64,000 bases of DNA from Sphingomonas crocodyli (lineage in GTDB: Bacteria > Pseudomonadota > Alphaproteobacteria > Sphingomonadales > Sphingomonadaceae). This document shows positions 24,629 to 33,169 of this stretch, one piece after another; position 1 is the stretch's first letter, and every line of letters starts with the position of its first letter. Made by a program: the position numbers and the translations under genes. A model generated the notes under the pieces. It saw nothing but the letters and a program-made list of their open reading frames with translations, did not search any database and was not told the DNA's origin. The stretch covers positions 1,612,001 through 1,676,000 of the forward strand of contig NZ_SACN01000001.1 of NCBI RefSeq assembly GCF_004005865.1, in the 5' to 3' direction.

Positions 24629-26224
24629 TTGTTCCAGAACAGCCGTCAACAGGGCTACGCGGAAGATTTTAGCCAGGGCGGCGGCGCGAACGGAGCGCTG
24701 GTGCTCGCCAAGGCGAACCGCTTCCGCCCGATCACCCGCATCGCCGACAGCGAATGGGCCGCCAAGGTTGGCGATCGCTTTGCTACCACAGACATCGTCG
24801 TCGATCTGGGCGTCCGTATCGGTTCGCGCACCTGGTGGCGCGGGCTTGCGACCTGCATCGGCCTGTGCACCGCCGCTGCGCTTTTTACCCCCGGTTTCGA
24901 GCCGCTTCCCGTCCAATATGGCCGCCCGCTGTCCGGCGCCGAATGGGATGAAGCGCGCAGCCTTTCGATCGCACCGCTGGGCCTTGGCGCCGATAGCGGC
25001 CGCCGTCTTGCCCCCACCGAAGCGGTCGAGCCGCTGGCCGATACGCCGGAGCGTCCGCGCGTCGAAATGAGCGCGACGATCGGGCAGGGCGACGGCTTCG
25101 CCCGCGTCCTCGAACGCGCCGGCGTTTCGAAGGAGGAGGCGCGGCAGGTTTCCAATATGGTTGGCGGCGCCGTGCCGCTGGGCGATCTGCGTTCGGGCAC
25201 GCGGATGGACCTCGTCCTCGGTCGCCGCGCGCGCAAGAGCGATCCGCGCCCGCTCGAAACCCTCGGCTTCCGCGCCAAGTTCGACCTCAAGCTCGCGATC
25301 GAGCGCGTCGACGGCAATCTGCGCCTGAAGCGCATCCCGATCGCGGTCGACAATACGCCGCTGCGCATCCAGGGCCGCGTCGGATCCAGCCTGTTCGCCG
25401 CCGCGCGTTCGGCCGGCATGCCGTCGGACGCGATCCAGGCGTTCATCCGCGCCGTCGCGGTCAAGCTGCCGATGCGCCAGATCGGTTCGGACGCGCGCTT
25501 CGATGCGATCATCGAACATCGCCGCGCCGAAACCGGCGAGACGCAGACTGGCCAGCTTCTCTATGCCGGTGTGACGCAGGGCGGGCGCAAGACGCAGATG
25601 CTGCGCTGGTCGGCCGGTGGGCGCGACAAATGGTATGATGCCGCCGGTACCGGCGAGACACGCGGAGCGATGAGCCGCCCGGTCCAGGGCTATATGACGT
25701 CCAGCTTCGGCATGCGTCGTCACCCGATCCTGGGTTTCTCGCGCATGCACCAGGGCATGGATTTCGGCGCGCCGATGGGCGCCCCGATCGTTGCCGCCAC
25801 CGACGGCGTCGTCGTTTTCGCCGGCCGTCATGGCGGGCACGGCAATTATGTCCGCCTGAACCACAGCGGCGGGATCGCGACCGGCTATGCGCATATGAGC
25901 CGTATCATCGCGCGGCAGGGCGAGCGCGTCCGCCAGGGGCAGCTGATCGGCTATGTCGGATCGACCGGCATGTCGACCGGCCCGCACCTCCATTACGAAG
26001 TCTATCGCGGCGGTCGCCCGGTCAATCCTGCGACGATGAGCTTCACCGTCACCGATCAGCTGGGCGGCGCCGATCTCGCCCGCTTCAAGGCGAAGCTGTC
26101 GAACCTGCTTGCCGTCCGCGTCACCGCGGCCGAGCCCAAGGTCGAAAAGAAGACCGAGGAGCATGCCGAGGCGGCAGCACCCGCCGCCAAGGGCGCGGAG
26201 AAGAAGCGCCCCTCTAAATCCTAA
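24629..26224 (+). CDS. Membrane-anchored M23 (LytM) peptidase
   Basis: 531 aa from a TTG start behind GAGGGCGAAGGG. One TM helix at about residue 68-86 leaves most of the protein in the periplasm. A LysM-like/peptidase-associated region (about 150-340) precedes the M23 domain (about 355-470) with zinc ligands His374, Asp378 (HQGMD) and His455 of HLH, plus catalytic His422 (YAHMS). The C-terminus is Lys/Glu/Ala-rich. It cleaves peptidoglycan cross-bridges or activates amidases. An upstream CtrA box suggests cell-cycle control. Confidence 0.88.
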   Translation: MFQNSRQQGYAEDFSQGGGANGALVLAKANRFRPITRIADSEWAAKVGDRFATTDIVVDLGVRIGSRTWWRGLATCIGLCTAAALFTPGFEPLPVQYGRPLSGAEWDEARSLSIAPLGLGADSGRRLAPTEAVEPLADTPERPRVEMSATIGQGDGFARVLERAGVSKEEARQVSNMVGGAVPLGDLRSGTRMDLVLGRRARKSDPRPLETLGFRAKFDLKLAIERVDGNLRLKRIPIAVDNTPLRIQGRVGSSLFAAARSAGMPSDAIQAFIRAVAVKLPMRQIGSDARFDAIIEHRRAETGETQTGQLLYAGVTQGGRKTQMLRWSAGGRDKWYDAAGTGETRGAMSRPVQGYMTSSFGMRRHPILGFSRMHQGMDFGAPMGAPIVAATDGVVVFAGRHGGHGNYVRLNHSGGIATGYAHMSRIIARQGERVRQGQLIGYVGSTGMSTGPHLHYEVYRGGRPVNPATMSFTVTDQLGGADLARFKAKLSNLLAVRVTAAEPKVEKKTEEHAEAAAPAAKGAEKKRPSKS

Positions 26225-26314
26225 GTCTAATGTTAACCTTTTCCTGCGTTTGATTGTTCAGACGTTGGGCCTTAGGGCCGCGCGTCCCCCAATCGATCCC
26301 GGGAAGAGTTGTAC

Positions 26315-27064
26315 ATGCGCATGCGTAATCTGGCCCTGACGGCGATGACCGTCATCGGCGCCGCCACCCTGTCCGTTCCCGCCGCCGCGACGGTGTTCGA
26401 TTTCAACGACGTCGTGACCGTGAAGGGCACGAATGTCGGCATGGGCTGGACGATCGATTTCGAAGGCATGTCGGCGCAGGGCAATGAGACCAACAAGGTC
26501 GGCGCGACGGGCACCTTCACCTATACCGGGCTCACCAACGGCGGGAAGACGTACAACTTCAACTACACGTTGAAGAATGATTCCGCCTACAGCTCCTATG
26601 TCCACGCGCTCGGCTTCGACACGACCGGCGCCTTCACCGCGTTCAACGCGACGGGCGCGCTGGCATCCACGTCGACCAACGTGCAGTGGCCGTCGAGCAC
26701 GATCGGGACGCTGGACCTCTGCATGGGCGGCGGCGGCGGCAGCAACTGCGTCGCGCATTATGAAAATGGCGTCCGCAATCAGGGCACCGGCAGCTTTGCG
26801 ATCACCTTCGGCAATGTGATGAGCAGCATCGACCTCGATCATTTCGCGGTGAAGTTCCTCGATCTGTCGCGGAATATCGACAAGAACGATTGGGCGCTGG
26901 GCGTCGGCCGCGTCACGTCGATGACGTCGGGCGCCGACGATATCGCGGTCATCACCGCGCCCGAACCGATGACGTGGATGATGATGCTGGTCGGTTTCGG
27001 CCTGATCGGCGCGGCTGTGCGTCGTCGTCCCGCCAAGGGTGTCACCACTTTACAGACTGCCTAA
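26315..27064 (+). CDS. PEP-CTERM (PEPxxWA-type) secreted protein
   Basis: 249 aa. ATG placed 7 nt after GGGAAGAG; a TTG two codons earlier is possible. Signal peptide ending near AAA. C-terminus has the sorting signal: PEP then MTW, a hydrophobic helix (MMMLVGFGLIGAAV) and RRR. Such proteins are cut by an exosortase of the XrtA type and tied to exopolysaccharide production. The middle has a Cys-Gly5-x-x-Cys loop (LCMGGGGGSNC) in an otherwise Thr/Asn-rich beta protein, resembling the cistern subgroup of PEP-CTERM proteins. The matching polysaccharide locus starts about 8.6 kb downstream. Confidence 0.9.
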   Translation: MRMRNLALTAMTVIGAATLSVPAAATVFDFNDVVTVKGTNVGMGWTIDFEGMSAQGNETNKVGATGTFTYTGLTNGGKTYNFNYTLKNDSAYSSYVHALGFDTTGAFTAFNATGALASTSTNVQWPSSTIGTLDLCMGGGGGSNCVAHYENGVRNQGTGSFAITFGNVMSSIDLDHFAVKFLDLSRNIDKNDWALGVGRVTSMTSGADDIAVITAPEPMTWMMMLVGFGLIGAAVRRRPAKGVTTLQTA

Positions 27065-27111
27065 CGCCGCGTTCACCAACCCGGCTAACCGGGATGCAGG
27101 AACATGTGCGT

Positions 27112-27549
27112 ATGACCTCTCCATCGCCGGCCCGTTCAGCCGGTCTGGAGAGTGTTGCGATGGATATGTCCGCCCAGTTCAAGATCGATCAGGAGGTCGG
27201 CCAGCCGGTCGATCCCCGTCAGGGCAAGCGCCTCAAGGTCTTTCTGGCGGCGCGCGTGCTGGCGGCGGGGCGGACCGTTCCGGTCCACCTGCTCGATCTG
27301 TCGAAGAAGGGCGCGCTGGTCCACGCCGATATGCCGCGCATGCCGGGCGAGATGATCTGGGTGCTGTGGAACGGGATTGATATCCTGTCGCGGGTCGCCT
27401 GGTGTCGCGGCAACCGCTTCGGCGTTGCGTTCGAAACCAGCCTCAGCGATGGGCAGATCGCGCAGATGGTCGCCGCCACCGGCGCCCCGCGCCTGACGGC
27501 CGCGCGCCGCAGCGGCCGCCGCGACTGGCTGCGCTGGTTCCGCAAATAA
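27112..27549 (+). CDS. PilZ-domain (c-di-GMP receptor) protein
   Basis: 145 aa; AGGAA 9 nt before the chosen ATG, with an in-frame ATG at 27094 as alternative. Both c-di-GMP contact motifs are visible: RQGKR (RxxxR) at about residue 36-40 and DLSKKG (DxSxxG) at about 61-66, then the expected beta-barrel to about residue 115. The tail is Arg-rich. It would sense c-di-GMP, often in control of motility or exopolysaccharide. 47 nt from the PEP-CTERM gene; a shared transcript is possible. Confidence 0.85.
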   Translation: MTSPSPARSAGLESVAMDMSAQFKIDQEVGQPVDPRQGKRLKVFLAARVLAAGRTVPVHLLDLSKKGALVHADMPRMPGEMIWVLWNGIDILSRVAWCRGNRFGVAFETSLSDGQIAQMVAATGAPRLTAARRSGRRDWLRWFRK

Positions 27550-27568
27550 TCGTCCCTACATCGGTGGC

Positions 27569-28051
27569 ATGGAAACGCGCCGACCGCTGACCGACGCCGA
27601 GACCGCGCTGGTGCGCGGCATGTTCGGCGATGCGATCGACGTGGGGCAGGTTGCGGTCAACCGGAGACGCTGGTGGCCGCTCCAGCGCCGCAATGTCGTG
27701 ATGGCGCCCGACGGCGAAATCTGGTGCCACCCCGACGGCCCGACATGGCGGCCCTGTTATGCCGATGCGGGCACGCAATGGGCCGCGCTGTTCCTCCACG
27801 AGATGACCCATGTCTGGCAGGCGCAGCGCAGCGGGCGCTGGTGGTTGCCGCTGATGCGCCATCCCTTTTGTAGCTATCGCTACATTTTGAAGCTCGGCAA
27901 GCCCTTCACGCGCTACGGGATCGAACAGCAGGCCGAGATGGTGTCCGACGCCTTCCTCCTGCGCAGCGGCGTCGCGAGGGCAGGGGCGCCGACCTTGGCA
28001 GAGTTGGAGGCGGTGCTGCCCTTCTCTCCCCACTCGTCATTGCGAGCGTAG
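27569..28051 (+). CDS. HExxH zinc-peptidase-like protein (vgr-related type)
   Basis: 160 aa. LHEMTHVWQ at about residue 76-84 gives an HExxH zinc site, and GIEQQAEMVSDAF about 45 residues later supplies a plausible third Glu ligand, as in gluzincin-like folds. Sphingomonad genomes carry this family under the name vgr-related protein; substrate unknown. No signal peptide, so cytoplasmic or exported by another route. The last codons, reading SSLRA and stop, come from the dispersed repeat at 28034-28094. Confidence 0.65.
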   Translation: METRRPLTDAETALVRGMFGDAIDVGQVAVNRRRWWPLQRRNVVMAPDGEIWCHPDGPTWRPCYADAGTQWAALFLHEMTHVWQAQRSGRWWLPLMRHPFCSYRYILKLGKPFTRYGIEQQAEMVSDAFLLRSGVARAGAPTLAELEAVLPFSPHSSLRA

Positions 28052-28094
28052 CGAAGCAATCCATTCCGAACTGCGGAGTGGATTGAATGACGAG
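28034..28094. repeat. Dispersed CTCGTCATTGCGAG-type hairpin repeat
   Basis: CTCGTCATT (28034-28042) pairs with AATGACGAG (28086-28094); inside, AATCCA (28058-28063) pairs with TGGATT (28079-28084). The same CGTCATTGCGAGCGTAGCGAAG segment recurs at 52896. It lies between convergent genes and overlaps the 3' end of the upstream one. Confidence 0.8.
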
Positions 28095-28098
28095 GAGG

Positions 28099-29175
28099 CT
28101 AGAACAGGCTCAACTGATCCCCGCCCGGTTTGACGAACAGGTCGGTGCGCAGCGTCATGCGTTCGCGGTTGAGGCCATGTTTGCGGCACGCCGCCTCGAA
28201 CCGCGCCTTGAGCATCATCGCATAGGGGCCTTGTGGCCGCATCCGCGTGTGGAAGTCGGGATCGTTGTCGCGCCCGCCGCGCGCCTCGCGGATCAGGTTC
28301 ATCACCTTGTCCTTGCGGTCGGGGAAGTTGGCGTCGAGCCAGGCGCGGAAGATCGGCGATACTTCGTGCGGCAGGCGCACCATCAGGCTGAACGCGCCGC
28401 GCGCACCCTGTTCGGCCGCCGCCTCGACGATCGCCTCGATCTCATGATCGGTAATCGCGGGGACGACGGGGGAGAGCGAAAGGAAGGTCGGCACGCCAGC
28501 CCGCGTCAGCGCCCCGATCGCGGCGATCCGCTTGGCGGGGGCGGAGGCGCGCGGCTCCATCGTCATCGCGATGCGCGGATCGAGGCTCGTCACCGACATC
28601 ATCACCGCCGCCAGCCCATCCGCCGCCATCGCACCCAATATGTCGATGTCGCGCACCACCCGCGCCGATTTGGTCGTGATCGTCACCGGGTGCCGATGTT
28701 CGGCCAGCACCTCCAATATGCCGCGCGTGATCCGATAGTCGCTTTCGATCGGCTGATAGGGATCGGTGTTGGTGCCCAATGCGATCGGGCGGCATTCATA
28801 TTTCTTCGCGGCCAGTTCCTTGCGCAGCAGATCGGGCGCGGAGGGCTTGGCGAATAACTTGCTCTCGAAATCGCGCCCCGGCGACAGGTTCATGTACGCG
28901 TGGGTCGGCCGCGCGAAGCAGTAGATGCAGCCATGCTCGCATCCCCGGTACGCGTTGATCGATCGGTCGAAGCCGATGTCGGGGGACTGGTTGCGCGTGA
29001 TGATCGTGCGCGGGGTTTCGACCGTGATCTCGGTGCGCAGCCGCGGTGCTTCGCCGTCTATCCCCTCGCGTTCGTCGAGCCAATCGCCGTCCGCCTCGCG
29101 CGCCTTATCGTCGAAGCGCGTGCTGGCGACGTTGGTGACGGCTCCCCGGCCTTCGGATGCGCGCGCATTGCCCAT
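28099..29175 (-). CDS. PA0069-family radical SAM protein (SplB-like)
   Basis: 358 aa from MGNARASEG; a TTG ten codons upstream is possible. The radical SAM cluster motif CEHGCIYCFARPTHAY (CxxxCxxC) sits near residue 80, preceded by GFDRSINAYRG. SplB-like TNTDPYQPIE and the VTSLDP segment follow. It would cleave S-adenosylmethionine at a 4Fe-4S cluster; the substrate of this family is unknown, although it is related to DNA spore-photoproduct lyase. Stands alone on the minus strand. Confidence 0.85.
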   Translation of the reverse strand: MGNARASEGRGAVTNVASTRFDDKAREADGDWLDEREGIDGEAPRLRTEITVETPRTIITRNQSPDIGFDRSINAYRGCEHGCIYCFARPTHAYMNLSPGRDFESKLFAKPSAPDLLRKELAAKKYECRPIALGTNTDPYQPIESDYRITRGILEVLAEHRHPVTITTKSARVVRDIDILGAMAADGLAAVMMSVTSLDPRIAMTMEPRASAPAKRIAAIGALTRAGVPTFLSLSPVVPAITDHEIEAIVEAAAEQGARGAFSLMVRLPHEVSPIFRAWLDANFPDRKDKVMNLIREARGGRDNDPDFHTRMRPQGPYAMMLKARFEAACRKHGLNRERMTLRTDLFVKPGGDQLSLF

Positions 29176-29215
29176 GCGCGGCAATATGAACCTGTGGCAG
29201 AACAAATCAAGAACA

Positions 29216-29683
29216 TTATTGCTCGGGCGCGGTTTCGCTCCAGCACGGTTTCAGACCGTCCAGCGTGGCATCGATCCAAATGGCCAGCGGGCTGCGCTCA
29301 CGCGCATAGATCGACACGATCTCCTTGCCCGGCCCGAAAGCCAGCCGGTTCTCGAAAGTGTAGCCCACCCCGTCGAGTTGGATCACGACCGGGCCGTCAT
29401 TGCGATCGGGTGGCGCCTGAACGCCGAAGCGAACGTCCGACAGAGCGTCGAGCGCGGTGCGCACGGCGGGGCAATTGCGGCTGTCCGCCCATAAGGTGCG
29501 GGCCTTGTCCTTCTGCACGCGGACGTCTTCCTGAAAGCGGAACCAGTGGATTGAACGCTTCGTGCCCTTTTCGTCGAACCGGCCGATCGTGACAGTGGGG
29601 CCGATCCCGATCGTCTGCCGGCTGAACTTCGCCCAGCCCGGATTGCTGGCCGCGACCGAAGCGGCGATCAGCAGCCCCAGCAT
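29216..29683 (-). CDS. Exported protein, unknown
   Basis: 155 aa. The start MLGLLIAASVAASNPGWA looks like a short signal peptide, beginning 2 nt after the moaB stop; a longer frame reading back through moaB is a shadow. The mature part is mixed polarity with a FENRLAFGPGKEIVSIYARER segment and a single Cys pair. No family recognised. It is the last gene of a five-gene leftward group. Confidence 0.65.
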   Translation of the reverse strand: MLGLLIAASVAASNPGWAKFSRQTIGIGPTVTIGRFDEKGTKRSIHWFRFQEDVRVQKDKARTLWADSRNCPAVRTALDALSDVRFGVQAPPDRNDGPVVIQLDGVGYTFENRLAFGPGKEIVSIYARERSPLAIWIDATLDGLKPCWSETAPEQ

Positions 29684-29685
29684 CG

Positions 29686-30213
29686 TCACTTCTCCATCAG
29701 GCGTGGAAACAGTTCGACGAAGTTGCAGGGCATGTGGCGGCTGTCGAGTTGGTATTGCAGGATGTCGTCCCACCCGTCCTTGACCGCGCCGGTGGAGCCG
29801 GGGAGCGCGAAGATATAGGTGCCGCGCGCGACGCAGGCGGTGGCGCGCGACTGGATCGTCGATGTGCCGATCTTGGCATAGCTGAGCCAGCGGAAGAGTT
29901 CGCCGAAGCCGGGGATGATCTTGTCGGCGACGCGCTCGACCGCCTCCGGGGTCACGTCGCGCCCGGTGACGCCGGTGCCGCCGGTAGAGATCACGCAGTC
30001 GATCTGCACATCCTCGATCCAGCGCAGGAACTGGTCGGCGATCAGGTCGCAATCGTCCTGAATGATCGCGCGATCGGCGACGATATGCCCCGCCCCCTCG
30101 ATCCGCGCGACCAGCGTGTCGCCCGATTTGTCGCTCGCCAGATCGCGGCTGTCCGACACGGTCAGCACGGCGATGCGCACGGGGTGAAAGGGCAGGTCTT
30201 CCTTGATCGGCAT
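29686..30213 (-). CDS. moaB: Molybdenum cofactor biosynthesis protein B
   Basis: 175 aa from MPIKED with GGAG upstream; a TTG start that would couple it to the KTSC gene is also possible. MoaB/MogA fold: IAVLTVSDSR, then the molybdopterin-binding STGGTGVTGRDVTPEA, ALPGSTGAVKDGWDDI and the C-terminal region with the conserved HMPCNFVEL. It adenylylates molybdopterin. The molybdate and pterin pathway partners are not in this window. Confidence 0.92.
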   Translation of the reverse strand: MPIKEDLPFHPVRIAVLTVSDSRDLASDKSGDTLVARIEGAGHIVADRAIIQDDCDLIADQFLRWIEDVQIDCVISTGGTGVTGRDVTPEAVERVADKIIPGFGELFRWLSYAKIGTSTIQSRATACVARGTYIFALPGSTGAVKDGWDDILQYQLDSRHMPCNFVELFPRLMEK

Positions 30214-30251
30214 GGCACGGCTCCGTCGGTCAGCCGGAGCAGATAGGCGCG

Positions 30252-30446
30252 TCAATCGTCGCGCGTGAAGCGGAAATGATCGCGGATGCGCAGGTTGAAG
30301 AAGCGCCCCTTCGACGTCGCCCGCTTCATCGCCGCCGCCAGTCGGGCGGGCACGCCATAATAATGATAGAGCCGCCCGCTCACGAACCGCACGTCGAGGC
30401 GCTCGGCCGGCGCGTCATAGGCGAAGGTCTGGATGACGGAGGACAT
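30252..30446 (-). CDS. KTSC-domain protein
   Basis: 64 aa, essentially one KTSC domain: SVIQTFAYDAPAERLDVRF, then YHYYGVPARLAAAM and SKGRFFNLRIRDHF. The domain occurs alone and fused to lysyl-tRNA synthetase-like or ribosomal partners; function unproven. Stop codon is a few bases from the alternative moaB start, so the two are likely co-translated. Confidence 0.82.
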   Translation of the reverse strand: MSSVIQTFAYDAPAERLDVRFVSGRLYHYYGVPARLAAAMKRATSKGRFFNLRIRDHFRFTRDD

Positions 30447-30483
30447 GCGTGGGAAACGCGCGAGTGTCTGTCTCGTTTCCCTA

Positions 30484-30512
30484 CGTCACCCCGGATCAAG
30501 TCCGGGGTGACG
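30484..30512. repeat. Perfect hairpin CGTCACCCCGGA / TCCGGGGTGACG
   Basis: Twelve-bp perfect arms with a 5-nt TCAAG loop in the 76-nt gap between the KTSC gene and the transglycosylase gene (both leftward). It looks like a member of a dispersed REP-like family and could attenuate transcription between the two genes. Confidence 0.7.
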
Positions 30513-30522
30513 ATGTAATGGA

Positions 30523-32289
30523 TTAATCCGCCGCTGCCGGGCTGCCGACCGCCGTCAGGCGCACCGCCTCGCGGCCCGGAAGACCGGGGAAGCGCGGCCA
30601 CAGGCCCTGCGCCATCGCGGTGAGGCTGGTCGGGAGGACGCCGGCCTGGCGCTGGTACATCCAGTAATTGCGCAGGACGATCGCGACATAGGCGCGGGTC
30701 TCGGCGAAGGGGATGCTTTCGATGAAGAGGAGCGGGTCGGCCAGGTTGCGGCCGCGCGCATTCCAGTTCGCAACCGAACCGGGGCCGGCATTATAGGCGG
30801 CGATCACCTTGGGCAGCAGGCCGCCCGTATTGCCGCTGTCGGCGAGTTCGCGAAGATAGGCCTGGCCGAGTTCGATGCTCTGAGCGGGCGTGCCGAGCGT
30901 CGCCGCATCGATCGTGCGGCCCTGATGCCGGGCGACCATCTGCGCGGTGGCGGGCATGAGCTGCATCACGCCGCGCGCGCCGGCCGGGCTGGTGGCATCC
31001 GCCTTGAACTGCGATTCCTGCAGCGCGTGGGCGAAGATCAACGCCTTGTCGACCTGCCACCCGCTGACGGGCGCCCAGCCGGGCATCGGATAGCGGCACG
31101 CGGCCGAGAGGACCGAACCCGCCGGCCCGTTCTGCGCGAGCCATATCTGGGTTTCGGGCAGATCGAGCCGGTTGGCGAGGTGCACCAGCGATTCATGATC
31201 CTGCGCGCGGCCGATCCGCGCCTGATGGCGCAGCATCTGATCGGCGAGCGCATTTTCGCCGATTTCGGCGAGCGCGGTCGCGCGCACGACATTGGGGATC
31301 GCGCCGATCGCGACCCAGTCGTTCGCGGTCAGCCGCGGCTGGATGTCGGCGCGCGCGACCATGCCAAGCTGCCCCTGCGCGAGCAGGCCGTAGAAGGTCT
31401 CCTTCATCCGCGCGGCGGAGCGCAGGCGCGGTTCGACCCGGTCGGGGCGGCCGCAGGCCATGTCGGCGCGCGCGGTCCAATACAGGCCGGCGGCCATCGT
31501 CTCGCTGTCGCGCGCCTGGCTACCAACCTTGTCGAAGGCGACAGCGGCGGCGTTGCAATCGCCCGATCGCCACGCGGCCAGCCCGTTCACCCAGGCGGCC
31601 TGCACACCCCAGTCGGCAAGGCTCGATCCCTGCGCCTGCGTCGCGACGCGCATCGCGGAGGCATCGTCGCCGGTCTGGTAATAGCCCCAGGCGACGCGCT
31701 GCAGCCATTCGGCCTGCGCCTCGGGCGAAAGATCGCCGAGCCGCGCGGTGACGAGGGCTTCGGCGCTGGTTGGCTGATCAGCCTTGAGGAGCGGGGTGAC
31801 GCTCTGCGAAAGTTGGGCTGCGGCGCGGTCGCTGCGGATCGCGCGGGCGGCGGCGCGCTTCGACGGGCCGGCGAGCCGGACGAGATCGCGCGGAAGCGGG
31901 AGGGCGGGGACGCTCAGCCGGCGCTGGCTGGCGATGCGCGACACCGCCTGCGCCTCGGGCAGGTCGGGCGCGGTGGCGAGCAGGGTGGAAAGCGTGTCGT
32001 CCGATGCCTTGGGCGATCCCTTGGCGAGCAGCAGTTCGGCGCGCGCCACTTCGGTCAGCGGCCCCTTGGGGTTGGCGGCGATGCCCGCGTCGGCGGCGGA
32101 CCAGTCGCCGCTGCGGATCGCGGCGAAGACGTTGCGCCAGGATGTGCGCTGTTCGGCGGTCAGGCCCGAGGGGAGGGCGATCGTCGTCGCACTCAGCGTC
32201 GTGGCGGCGGGGATGTCGACGCCTTCTGCATGCGCGATCGTGGGAACGGCGAAGATCGCGGCGGCGAGGAGGGCGGAGCGGAATGTCAT
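30523..32289 (-). CDS. Soluble lytic murein transglycosylase (Slt70-like)
   Basis: 588 aa. Signal peptide MTFRSALLAAAIFAVPTIAHA. A long alpha-superhelical N-terminal region (to about 400) of Ala-rich repeats precedes the SLT domain: catalytic Glu in QESQFKADATSPAGARGVMQ, then AYNAGPG and AETRAYVAIVLRNYWMY. It cleaves the glycan strand to 1,6-anhydro-muropeptides in the periplasm. Start overlaps the uracil-DNA glycosylase stop (ATGA), indicating a two-gene unit. Confidence 0.92.
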   Translation of the reverse strand: MTFRSALLAAAIFAVPTIAHAEGVDIPAATTLSATTIALPSGLTAEQRTSWRNVFAAIRSGDWSAADAGIAANPKGPLTEVARAELLLAKGSPKASDDTLSTLLATAPDLPEAQAVSRIASQRRLSVPALPLPRDLVRLAGPSKRAAARAIRSDRAAAQLSQSVTPLLKADQPTSAEALVTARLGDLSPEAQAEWLQRVAWGYYQTGDDASAMRVATQAQGSSLADWGVQAAWVNGLAAWRSGDCNAAAVAFDKVGSQARDSETMAAGLYWTARADMACGRPDRVEPRLRSAARMKETFYGLLAQGQLGMVARADIQPRLTANDWVAIGAIPNVVRATALAEIGENALADQMLRHQARIGRAQDHESLVHLANRLDLPETQIWLAQNGPAGSVLSAACRYPMPGWAPVSGWQVDKALIFAHALQESQFKADATSPAGARGVMQLMPATAQMVARHQGRTIDAATLGTPAQSIELGQAYLRELADSGNTGGLLPKVIAAYNAGPGSVANWNARGRNLADPLLFIESIPFAETRAYVAIVLRNYWMYQRQAGVLPTSLTAMAQGLWPRFPGLPGREAVRLTAVGSPAAAD

Positions 32290-33047
32290 TGGCCGAGTGT
32301 CTTCATCAGGAGCTGCAGGTCCGCCCAGGCATGCGCCTTGTGCGCGGGGTGGCGGAGCAGGTGGCGGGGGTGGAAGGTGGCGATGACGCGGGTCGCTCCC
32401 CCGTCGATCTGAACATCGTGGACGCGGCCGCGCGCCTCGATCGTGCCCTTGCCCAGCAAGGCGCGCGCCGGCTGATCGCCGAACAGCAGCAGCGCGCGGG
32501 GGCGGGCGAGCGAGACGTGGCGGCGCGCAACCTCACCGAGATGGTGTGCCAGCGCGGCATCGACATGCCCGGCGATCGGGCGGGCGGGGGCCATTGCGGC
32601 GAGGTAGATCGAGGCGCGATCGCGGCCGATCGCGGCCATCATCCGATCGAACAGGCGGCCGATCTCACCCGCCATCAACTGGCCGGCCTCGGCGTCGTCG
32701 GGTTCTGGCTGATCGACCATCATCATCACGCCCGATGCAGGATCGCCGGCGGGGGCGATGCGGCCGGCGGTCGGCAGGCGGATTGCGTCGCTGGTCGCGA
32801 GCCATGCCTGCAGCGCATCGAGGCTGTCGGGAAGGGCGGCGGGCGCGGGGGGCGGGGCGGCTACCGGCGCGGAAGGCGCGGGTGCAGATGGCGTCGACAC
32901 CTCGACCGGCGCAGCCCGGACGACGGCCTTCACCGGTGGCGTCAGCCAGTCGCGCGGGACATCCTCGACGAAGCAATCCAGCCCTGCGTCACGCCACCAG
33001 GCGAACAGGGCGGCCATTGACGCCGCGGTGTCGATATTCCCCCCCAT
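32286..33047 (-). CDS. Uracil-DNA glycosylase superfamily protein
   Basis: 253 aa from MGGNIDTAAS. A 65-residue Ala/Pro-rich linker sits between a short N-terminal helix and a UDG-like domain: GVMMMVDQPEPDDAEAGQLMAGE matches the GDAP/PG-like water-binding loop of family 4/5 UDGs in modified form, and ATFHPRHLLRHPAHK is the C-terminal DNA-intercalation motif. The four Cys of a 4Fe-4S cluster are not evident, so it may be a divergent member. The role would be excision of uracil or damaged bases. Divergent from the ETF-QO gene. Confidence 0.75.
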   Translation of the reverse strand: MGGNIDTAASMAALFAWWRDAGLDCFVEDVPRDWLTPPVKAVVRAAPVEVSTPSAPAPSAPVAAPPPAPAALPDSLDALQAWLATSDAIRLPTAGRIAPAGDPASGVMMMVDQPEPDDAEAGQLMAGEIGRLFDRMMAAIGRDRASIYLAAMAPARPIAGHVDAALAHHLGEVARRHVSLARPRALLLFGDQPARALLGKGTIEARGRVHDVQIDGGATRVIATFHPRHLLRHPAHKAHAWADLQLLMKTLGQ

Positions 33048-33169
33048 TTCCACGCAAACAGTAAAGGATGGGGTTGACGGCGGCGTCAATTCGCGGGCAG
33101 CGGCTTTCGGCTATGACGTTCGTCGGGTGCGACGATCGGAGACTGGGCAGAGTTTCGAGGGGTATTGAG

